Assembly (NCBI GenBank): GCA_902578505.1 | Contig: CACHDD010000003.1 | Span: 1 to 38,291 of the forward strand | Direction of reading: 5' to 3' | DNA: 38,291 bases | Source of the DNA: an uncultured Bacteroidota bacterium | GTDB lineage: Bacteria > Bacteroidota > Bacteroidia > Flavobacteriales > UA16 | Part shown: positions 32,360-38,291 of the stretch, one piece after another | Layout: every line of letters starts with the position of its first letter | Numbering within the stretch: position 1 is the first letter of the stretch | Made by a program: the position numbers and the translations under genes | Notes under the pieces: model-generated | Database searches by the model: none | Seen by the model: only the letters and a program-made list of their open reading frames with translations | Told to the model about the DNA's origin: nothing

Positions 32360-33271
32360 TGGCTCTGCCGTTGACGCCTCTTGTAGGTTTTTAACTCTTT
32401 CTTGCCATTCTTTTGTGGTTAGCCCTTTTAGTCTCTGGGTTCCAAAAGATTCGCATGTGAAAGACGCTAAAGTAGCTCCTGCGATAATTGCTTGTTTCTT
32501 TTCTTCCCAACCTATGGAGTTCTTGCGCGCAAGAAAGCCAATGAAACCGCCTGCAAAAGTGTCACCCGCTCCCGTTGGGTCAACAACCTCGTCTAACGGA
32601 TAGGCAGGAGCAAAAAACTTTTTGCCCTTTTCAAACATCATTGCCCCATGCTCACCTTTTTTAATAACCACGGTTTCTGGGCCTAGTTTTTGAATCTCTT
32701 TGGCGGCCTTTGTTAATGTTTGCTCTTCCGAAAGCTGCCTGGCTTCGTCATCATTTATCATAAGAACGTTAACTCTGCCTATAACTTCTTTCAAATTCTT
32801 CATTGACGTGTCCATCCAAAAGTTCATAGTGTCAAGGACAACAAGCTTCGGCGTTGTATACATTTGGTCTAAAACTGATGCTTGTAAGTTTGGGGCTAGG
32901 TTGCCCAACATTACAAACTCTGCGTTCTTTGCTGCATCTGGGACTTCTGGAATCCACCCTTCAAGCACGTTAAGTTCTGTTAGAATAGTGTCTCTGCCGA
33001 TAAGATCGTTGTGATATGAACCTTCCCAAAAAAAACTCTTTCCACCCTCAATAAGAGTAAGGCCGTTTAGACACACCCCTCTTTTTTTTAATTCTTTTAA
33101 AAACTCTTCTGGGAAGTCTTCTCCAATTACTGAAATTAGGCTTTGTTGTTTTAAAAAATGTGATGCTGCTAAACAAATATAACTTGCCGCGCCTCCAACA
33201 ACTCTATCTGCCTGACCAACAGGGGTTTTAATAGAGTCAAAAGCAACGGTCCCAATTGTAATTAACGACAT
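32348..33271 (-). CDS. PfkB-family carbohydrate kinase
   Basis: A 307-residue ribokinase-like sugar or nucleoside kinase. The N-terminal Gly-rich motif is GGAASYICLAAS, and the C-terminal signature DPTGAGDTFAGGFIGFL carries the catalytic Asp of the GAGD anion hole. The N-terminus SLITIGTVAFDSIKTP resembles the Bacteroidota subfamily usually annotated 'sugar kinase', and also adenosine-kinase-like members; the substrate cannot be decided. The pair with the convergent M23 gene overlaps by 12 nt. The upstream gap is shared with the divergent tRNA-Asn gene; no exact -7 element was found on this strand. Confidence 0.87.
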   Translation of the reverse strand: MSLITIGTVAFDSIKTPVGQADRVVGGAASYICLAASHFLKQQSLISVIGEDFPEEFLKELKKRGVCLNGLTLIEGGKSFFWEGSYHNDLIGRDTILTELNVLEGWIPEVPDAAKNAEFVMLGNLAPNLQASVLDQMYTTPKLVVLDTMNFWMDTSMKNLKEVIGRVNVLMINDDEARQLSEEQTLTKAAKEIQKLGPETVVIKKGEHGAMMFEKGKKFFAPAYPLDEVVDPTGAGDTFAGGFIGFLARKNSIGWEEKKQAIIAGATLASFTCESFGTQRLKGLTTKEWQERVKNLQEASTAEPLIL

Positions 33272-33319
33272 TTTAGATGTGTGTGTTTTGTGAAAATATC
33301 AATGTATGGTGTAAAAGTA

Positions 33320-33350
33320 TTGTGTAAAGCCTTTCATTTGTGTATTTTTG
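33320..33350 (+). promoter_or_regulatory. Promoter of tRNA-Asn
   Basis: TTG at 33320-33322 and TATTTTTG at 33343-33350 (exact TAnnTTTG) are spaced by 20 bp, the same as at 15021-15051. Transcription would start near 33357, about 9 nt before the mature tRNA 5' end. Confidence 0.7.
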
Positions 33351-33365
33351 CGCTCCCATCTGAAT

Positions 33366-33439
33366 TCCTCCTTAGCTCAGTTGGTTAGAGCATCTGACTG
33401 TTAATCAGAGGGTCCTTGGTTCAAGTCCAAGAGGAGGAG
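33366..33439 (+). tRNA. tRNA-Asn (anticodon GTT)
   Basis: A complete cloverleaf of 74 nt. The acceptor stem is TCCTCCT with AGGAGGA, the D arm is around AGCTCAGTTGGTTAGAGC, the anticodon stem TCTGA/TCAGA encloses the loop CTGTTAA with anticodon GTT, and the T stem CTTGG/CCAAG encloses TTCAAGT. The discriminator base is G at 33439. The following bases are CAA, so CCA is not encoded and must be added after transcription. Confidence 0.97.
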
Positions 33440-33444
33440 CAAAA

Positions 33445-33478
33445 AAAATACCGCCTGTGTAGGCGGTATTTTGTTTTT
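33445..33478. terminator. Bidirectional rho-independent terminator between tRNA-Asn and the LytTR regulator
   Basis: A perfect 12-bp stem (AAAATACCGCCT with AGGCGGTATTTT) with loop GTGT at 33445-33472. On the plus strand it continues into a T-rich tail after the tRNA. On the minus strand it is followed by a run of eight T, so it can also end the transcript of the convergent kinase/regulator operon whose stop codon is at 33504. Confidence 0.92.
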
Positions 33479-33503
33479 GGTTTTTGATAGAAGGGGGAGT
33501 GTT

Positions 33504-34253
33504 CTAGAGTAAGTTAATTCTTTTTGCAAGGGAGTCTTTGTAAGAGCCCCCAACAGGAATTTCTTTTTCAAGGCCTTCCATGGTGATGTTTGAGTACTTA
33601 ATACTCTCTATGCTATTAAGGTTTACTATATATGACCTGTGAACCCTCATGAACCTACGGTCGCTGAGTTTGCGCTCTATTTCCTTCATCGTGCTGTGAA
33701 TCGTATAGCTTTCTTTGCGCGTGTGGACAACTACATAATCTTTTAAGGCTTCAACAAACAAAAGATCTTCGTGCCTTACATGCATTAACCTGCTTCTGTT
33801 TTTAACAAACAATATGTCGGCGCCTTCTTTATGGGTGGCAAGGCTTCTTAAAAAATCCGCTTCCTGTTTAAGTTCAAGCTCTTTTGTGTGTTTGTGAAGC
33901 GCCATCTCAACTGCAGCTTGAATGTCCGCTTCTTTAAATGGTTTTAATATATAACCATGAGGTTCAGCTGATTTAGCAGATGCCAATGTTCCTTCATCTG
34001 CATATGCCGTAAGGAATATTACCGGTACATTAAGAGACTTCTTTATTTCTTGAGCCGCTGAAATACCATTCATTTCTCCCTTGATCATGATGTCCATTAA
34101 GCACAGGTCGGGCTTGTGTTCTAGCGCCTTCTCTATTGCTTTTTTTCCATTGTCCGCTGTGGCAACAACGTTATATCCTAAGGATGTTAAGCATCTTTCT
34201 ATGTCCTTTCTTACGATCGCCTCGTCCTCAGTAATTAAAATGTTTGCTGCCAT
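33504..34253 (-). CDS. LytTR-family DNA-binding response regulator
   Basis: A 249-residue regulator. The receiver domain (about 4-120) has the acidic pair in ITEDEAIV, the phospho-accepting Asp54 in LCLMDIMIKG, the Thr switch in VIFLTAYAD and Lys in GYILKPF. A linker of about 25 residues leads to a LytTR DNA-binding domain (about 150-249) with DLLFVEALKDYVVVHT and FMRVHRSYIVNLNSIESI. ATG 34253 is chosen; the longer frame begins with a TTG at 34277 inside the kinase gene. It starts 1 nt after the stop of the multi-PAS kinase, so the two are surely co-transcribed and probably a cognate pair. A bidirectional terminator follows. Confidence 0.93.
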   Translation of the reverse strand: MAANILITEDEAIVRKDIERCLTSLGYNVVATADNGKKAIEKALEHKPDLCLMDIMIKGEMNGISAAQEIKKSLNVPVIFLTAYADEGTLASAKSAEPHGYILKPFKEADIQAAVEMALHKHTKELELKQEADFLRSLATHKEGADILFVKNRSRLMHVRHEDLLFVEALKDYVVVHTRKESYTIHSTMKEIERKLSDRRFMRVHRSYIVNLNSIESIKYSNITMEGLEKEIPVGGSYKDSLAKRINLL

Positions 34254-34254
34254 A

Positions 34255-37194
34255 TTAAATTTGGTTTGGTTTTTCAAATCTAATTAAAAAAGAGCTACCC
34301 TCTCTACCCTGTTTTGTGCTCTCAACTATCATCTCACCCCCTAGTTGTTCAACAAGAGCGTATATGAGGTAAATACCCAAAGAGTCTCTTTTCTTTTCTG
34401 AAAAGTTGTTCGGAAGACCAACTCCATTATCTGTAACCTCAATTTCTATTTTAGAATTAACTTCTTGAACCCGTAAGATAAACTCTCCCTCGTTCATGCC
34501 AACAAAAGCGTATTTTAGAACGTTGGAAACAAGCTCATTTACAATTAGGCCGCAAGGAATGGCTTGGTCTAAAGGAAGGTTAACCTCAGTTAAATTTGGT
34601 TTGTAATTTACTTCACAATCTGGTGTTGAGTATGTGCTTACTAGGTTGGTGGTTAACTTATCAAGATACTTGGAAAAGCTAATAGAAGTGAAGTCTGAAT
34701 TTCTGTATAAGCTCTCGTGTATATAGCTCATTGTTGAAACTCGTGATTGGCTTTCTTCTAACACCTGAATAAGTTTCGGGTCAGATATAAAAGATCTTTG
34801 GAGGCTGAGCAAGCTGCTTATCACCTGCAGGTTGTTTTTTACTCTATGGTGAACTTCTTGAAGTAGTATTTCTTTCTCTTTTAGGGCTGAACGAATTTTA
34901 TTGTCCGACTCTTTTCTGTCGGTTATGTCGTACGTTATACAGCTGATTTCATTAATCTTTTCGTTGAATGATATCGGGTTAAGAAATATTTGGTACCATC
35001 TCTCGGCGCCATCTTTATTTATAATTGGAACCTCAAAGTCTTGAGCTATTCCGTCAAATGCCCTTGAAAAATATGGTGTGCTTTTTATTTCGCTTTCGTC
35101 GCTTATACGTGTATTTATTTTATTTATAAAGTTCTCTGAAAAATTTACTTCTTCTGTAAAAACATTTTCAATAACATTTAGGAAATTTTGGTTGTATGAT
35201 GTCACCCTTCTTTTTTTATTTAACGTGAACATCAAAAGGTTTTCTGCGGTATTAAAAATCGCGTTTAGTTTTGCTTCACTAACCCTCGCTTTTGATTTCT
35301 CGTTTAACATTTCTGTGATGTCGAGATAAATACCTCTTAAACCAAGGGGTTTGCCGCTTGAGTCATATTGTGCTGTTGTGCCGCCAATCATCGTTAAAAC
35401 TACTCCATTTGAAGCGGTTAATTCTCTTTCTCCTTCGTCTCCATCAAGTATTTTAATCCAGTTTTTGTTTGTGCGAGGTAGGTCTCCATAAACGTCGTGA
35501 ATTGTAATTCCAGCTATTGTTTTGTCTGTATATCCGAGTTTTTTAAAAAATGCGGGGTTTGCATAAGTAAAAGATCCGTACGAATCAACTACGAATATTA
35601 TGTCGGATGCGTTGTCTAATATGTCTCTGTATCTCTCTTCGCTAGCTTTAAGTTCTTCTTCTGCAATTTTTAAGTCAGTAATGTCTCTTCCTACACCCAT
35701 CGCCCCTAACTCTTTTCCTTCCTCATCGCGCATTGTTGCGACAGATATAAACATACTAAACGTTTCTCCCGACAATCTTTTTCCAATTACCTCTCCAGAA
35801 TAATAATTTCTGTTTCTTACACCGTCCCAAACGTGTTGAATATCTTCTGTTTTATGGAGAAGTTTATTAAATTTAATCTTCTTTGTTTCAGCAGGATCTA
35901 TCCCAAATTCAACCGCAAATGCATGGTTGTATTGAAGCAGATTACCCTTCATGTCAAAAGCAACAATCATATCAATAGAAGACTCAATAATTGACCTGTT
36001 TAATTCCTCTGCCTCTCTAAGTTTTAATTGGGTTTGTTTATGCTTCTCTATTTCCTCTTTAAGCATAATGTTGCTTTCCTCTGCTAGAGTAGCCCTCATC
36101 TGCTCTCGCATAAGTTGAATTCTCGTACTTAAGTCGTTAACCGTTACTTGTATTGCTGGTTGTCTGTCGTGAAAAGAAAGTGACATTCTTATACCAACCT
36201 CTTTTTCTGTTCCATCTAAAAGAGAAATCATAACCTCTCTATAAGGTGGTTTTTTTCCTTCTCTTACTTTCTCTATATCTTCTCTAATAATGTCTTTTTC
36301 AGAACCTTTAAAAAAAGATGTAAAAAGCTCGTTGTAAACACTGTCCTCTACCCTTTCGTTAAGAATATCTAAACCTCCTGCATTAGTATATTTAATTCTT
36401 CCATTAACAACCAAAAAGAGCCCAATAGGACTTGACTCAACCAACATTCTAAACCTCTCTTTTGTTTGTAGAAGGTCAAATTCTATTCTCTTTCTATCTG
36501 TAATATCATAAACCATAAGAAGCTGCTCTCCATCTTTTCCACTTTCACTTCTTGTGGCTTCTAGATATATTGATTTACCTTTTAAAGTTGTCCCTCGAAG
36601 CTCACAATGCATACCCCAGTTTCTCCTTGCGGATAATCTTTGCCAATCACGTTTATCAATATATTTTAAAATATTTTTTCCAATTGGAACTTTGTCGTGG
36701 CCAAACATGACAGCAAACTGATCGTTGGCATCTAAAATTATATTCTCTTTAATAATAGCAATTCCCTCCATTGCAAATTGGCTTAGCTTTCTAAACCTTT
36801 CCTCACTCTCTCTTATCGCTCTGTCAAAATATATACTTTCGCTAATATCCTGTATCTGTAGATCTTCAAGACCATCTTGTATTTGAACTATTTTTATCTC
36901 ACTATGAAATTCATCTCCGTCTAATCTTTTAGATAAAATTTTCATTTTTATAACCTTACCTGTCTCACGAGTTTTGTTAAGTTTTGTTTTAAGTAAACTC
37001 TCTTCATCTGGAAGGTATTTAAACAGCCCAGTTTCTGGGTGAAATGGATCAAAGTTTACCCACTCTTTATCTTCTGTGTGAAAAATTCTTCTAGCGTGTC
37101 TATTTGATTTAACAACAATACCGTCTTTTAAAATAAAGTGTGCTTCTGCTGCTCTCTCAAATAATTTCTCTTCTAATCCATTTAAATCTTTCAC
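34255..37194 (-). CDS. Multi-PAS sensor histidine kinase (HisKA_2 type), cytoplasmic
   Basis: A 979-residue kinase with no predicted membrane helix or signal peptide. About six PAS-like units follow one another: a short N-terminal one (about 12-60), then units beginning near ESEERFRKLS (130), TKERFRMLVE (240), EELNRSIIES (395), ASEERYRDIL (520) and VSEAKLNAIF (650). The C-terminal part has the HisKA_2 block QEVHHRVKNNLQVISSLLSL with the conserved His at about 783, and a HATPase domain with NELVSNVLKYAF and VTDNGVGLP. The start must be GTG 37194, because an in-frame stop lies just upstream and no ATG precedes the conserved part. It lies 13 nt after the MORN-repeat gene and 1 nt before the LytTR regulator. 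It probably senses a soluble or redox signal in the cytoplasm; the ligand is unknown. Confidence 0.92.
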   Translation of the reverse strand: MKDLNGLEEKLFERAAEAHFILKDGIVVKSNRHARRIFHTEDKEWVNFDPFHPETGLFKYLPDEESLLKTKLNKTRETGKVIKMKILSKRLDGDEFHSEIKIVQIQDGLEDLQIQDISESIYFDRAIRESEERFRKLSQFAMEGIAIIKENIILDANDQFAVMFGHDKVPIGKNILKYIDKRDWQRLSARRNWGMHCELRGTTLKGKSIYLEATRSESGKDGEQLLMVYDITDRKRIEFDLLQTKERFRMLVESSPIGLFLVVNGRIKYTNAGGLDILNERVEDSVYNELFTSFFKGSEKDIIREDIEKVREGKKPPYREVMISLLDGTEKEVGIRMSLSFHDRQPAIQVTVNDLSTRIQLMREQMRATLAEESNIMLKEEIEKHKQTQLKLREAEELNRSIIESSIDMIVAFDMKGNLLQYNHAFAVEFGIDPAETKKIKFNKLLHKTEDIQHVWDGVRNRNYYSGEVIGKRLSGETFSMFISVATMRDEEGKELGAMGVGRDITDLKIAEEELKASEERYRDILDNASDIIFVVDSYGSFTYANPAFFKKLGYTDKTIAGITIHDVYGDLPRTNKNWIKILDGDEGERELTASNGVVLTMIGGTTAQYDSSGKPLGLRGIYLDITEMLNEKSKARVSEAKLNAIFNTAENLLMFTLNKKRRVTSYNQNFLNVIENVFTEEVNFSENFINKINTRISDESEIKSTPYFSRAFDGIAQDFEVPIINKDGAERWYQIFLNPISFNEKINEISCITYDITDRKESDNKIRSALKEKEILLQEVHHRVKNNLQVISSLLSLQRSFISDPKLIQVLEESQSRVSTMSYIHESLYRNSDFTSISFSKYLDKLTTNLVSTYSTPDCEVNYKPNLTEVNLPLDQAIPCGLIVNELVSNVLKYAFVGMNEGEFILRVQEVNSKIEIEVTDNGVGLPNNFSEKKRDSLGIYLIYALVEQLGGEMIVESTKQGREGSSFLIRFEKPNQI

Positions 37195-37207
37195 TATCGC
37201 AATGTCG

Positions 37208-38291
37208 TTATGATTGTTTAGAATTTTTCACTTTACACCCATCAACTTTCATCAATTTTCCATTCTTGTATTTGTATTCGTGCTCTACTTCTCCTGTTTT
37301 TTTATTTAAAATCCACTTTCCGTGTTTTAGTCCGTTTTTAAATTTTCCTGAGGAAATTAATATTCCTTTAGAAGACCAAACTTTATGTGTTCCAACAGGA
37401 GAGTCATAGGAAAAACTTCCTTTAAAAATTACTGTTCCATCTGTAAATGTGTGAATCCATTCTCCATCTTTTTGTCCTGATATGTACAAACCTTCCTCTT
37501 TGTGATCATTAACGTGATATAACCATTCTCCCTCTCTTAATCCGTTTATATAATTTCCATTAAGTAGGATATTTCCCGTTGAATCAAATTCTAAAAACTC
37601 TCCTTGTTCTACCCCTTTTATATAATGTTCAATTCTTTTCTCTTCACCATTTTTATAAACCCAAACCCAAACATCATCATACTCTCCTTTTTTATAAAAT
37701 CCTCTCTGTTCTTCTTCTCCACTTTCGTAAAAAAATATCCACTCACCTTCACGTAAACCATCTATGTAGTTACCTATCGCTTTTGTTGCTCCGCTTTTAT
37801 AGTAAATAATCCACTCACCTTGTTTGTTTCCACTTTTATCTGTTATTCCTCTTTCCTTTAAAAATCCTTCTTCATAAACACCTCCTTCTGTTATTTCTCC
37901 CGTTGTGTTATACATTCTAAACACCCCATGTTTTATTCCATTTTTATATACTGTTTCTTCTGAACACTGTCCATTAGGATGATATAATCTTATAACCTCT
38001 GTTGGATCTAAAATTTCATCATCAATTACTAATTCCCCAAACTTGAATCTTTCTATATTGATTAAATTTCCCCTCTTATTATAAGTTCTGAAAATACCGT
38101 GCTTTAAACCATCAACAAATGGTCCTTCTTCTCTAACTACAAGAGTTTCAAAAAATTCTTTCCAAACACCTGTTTTTCTTCCTTTTTTATCGAATCTATT
38201 AAATCTCTCAGTAGAAAAAATAACTCCTTTTTTATAAGTTTTAAATGCAATAATTCTACCATCTATTGCATGTTGTCTGCACTTACCATCC
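37208..38291 (-). CDS. MORN/YwqK-repeat protein, 5' end outside window
   Basis: The frame is open from the TAA at 37208 to the right edge, giving at least 360 residues; the GTG at 37924 is internal because repeat sequence continues beyond it. The protein is built of MORN-like units of about 22-25 residues with the pattern G-x-W-x-x-Y/F-x-x-G...G-x-Y-x-x-G-x-x-x-G, for example GLREGEWIFFYESGEE, GLREGEWLYHVNDH, GQKDGEWIHTFTDG and GLKHGKWILNKKTG. Automatic annotation often calls such proteins 'toxin-antitoxin system YwqK family antitoxin', but nothing here shows a toxin. MORN repeats form beta-hairpin arrays that bind lipid or protein partners. The gene is 13 nt before the multi-PAS kinase on the same strand and is AT-rich, with a strongly purine-rich coding strand. 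Confidence 0.82.
   Translation of the reverse strand, partial: DGKCRQHAIDGRIIAFKTYKKGVIFSTERFNRFDKKGRKTGVWKEFFETLVVREEGPFVDGLKHGIFRTYNKRGNLINIERFKFGELVIDDEILDPTEVIRLYHPNGQCSEETVYKNGIKHGVFRMYNTTGEITEGGVYEEGFLKERGITDKSGNKQGEWIIYYKSGATKAIGNYIDGLREGEWIFFYESGEEEQRGFYKKGEYDDVWVWVYKNGEEKRIEHYIKGVEQGEFLEFDSTGNILLNGNYINGLREGEWLYHVNDHKEEGLYISGQKDGEWIHTFTDGTVIFKGSFSYDSPVGTHKVWSSKGILISSGKFKNGLKHGKWILNKKTGEVEHEYKYKNGKLMKVDGCKVKNSKQS

Noticed and set aside
37208..37924. YwqK 'antitoxin' of a toxin-antitoxin pair
   Set aside because: No small toxin-like partner gene is adjacent; the name is an automatic label for MORN-type repeats.
37208..38291. Tandem DNA repeat or CRISPR-like array at the right edge
   Set aside because: The repeats exist at protein level (MORN units) and differ in DNA sequence; there are no constant repeats with spacers.

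Overview
The window looks like a chromosomal segment of a Bacteroidota bacterium, most likely a marine Flavobacteriia relative (Cryomorphaceae/Schleiferiaceae-like; the family level is a guess). The markers are: Bacteroidota-restricted families (DUF4270, DUF4296, DUF4837, a SprE/PorW lipoprotein); a metallopeptidase with a type IX secretion C-terminal sorting tail; a split ATP synthase cluster (atpBEFHAG without atpDC); and promoters of the Bacteroidota type (TTG, 20 bp, TAnnTTTG). No mobile element, prophage, CRISPR array or rRNA was seen. Most of it is core chromosome with housekeeping genes.

Layout. 1-483: end of a coiled-coil protein cut by the left edge. 585-3934 (+): tightly packed operon of an RluB-type pseudouridine synthase, a DPM1-like glycosyltransferase, a dihydroorotase-like amidohydrolase and a DUF4296 lipoprotein. 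3913-4911 (-): NAD(P)-dependent epimerase/reductase, divergent from uvrC (4931-6733, +) across only 19 bp. 6730-9198 (-): operon of a SlyD-like isomerase, thiL and a nitronate monooxygenase-like protein. 9228-11717 (+): secreted M1 peptidase. 11718-14981 (-): panC, a 54-residue TatA, a LysM lytic transglycosylase and a DUF4837 lipoprotein. 15081-19089 (+): a frameshifted glycogen-synthase-like gene, a DUF4270 lipoprotein and glmS. 19313-21102 (+): an outer-membrane protein, a terminator and a cyclase-family hydrolase.

31399-21085 (-): a long co-directional run: SprE/PorW lipoprotein, bactofilin, AtpZ, a four-helix membrane protein, atpB-E-F-H-A-G, then a NtrY-like histidine kinase. 31478-32359 (+): M23 envelope peptidase. 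32348-33271 (-): PfkB sugar kinase. 33366-33439 (+): tRNA-Asn(GTT) with a bidirectional terminator. 38291-33504 (-): a MORN/YwqK-repeat protein running off the right edge, a 979-residue multi-PAS histidine kinase and a LytTR response regulator, separated by 13 and 1 nt.

The genome is very compact. Five convergent pairs overlap or abut, two divergent pairs are separated by under 30 bp, and many tandem genes overlap. The longest stretch without a gene is 223 bp (19090-19312). The points most worth a second look are the broken and motif-poor glycogen-synthase homologue, the altered metal site of the dihydroorotase, the divergent uvrC promoter region suggesting leaderless transcripts, the linkage of SprE and bactofilin to the ATP synthase, and the MORN-PAS kinase-LytTR signalling cluster. 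I did not find anything that I can claim as a clearly new biological system.
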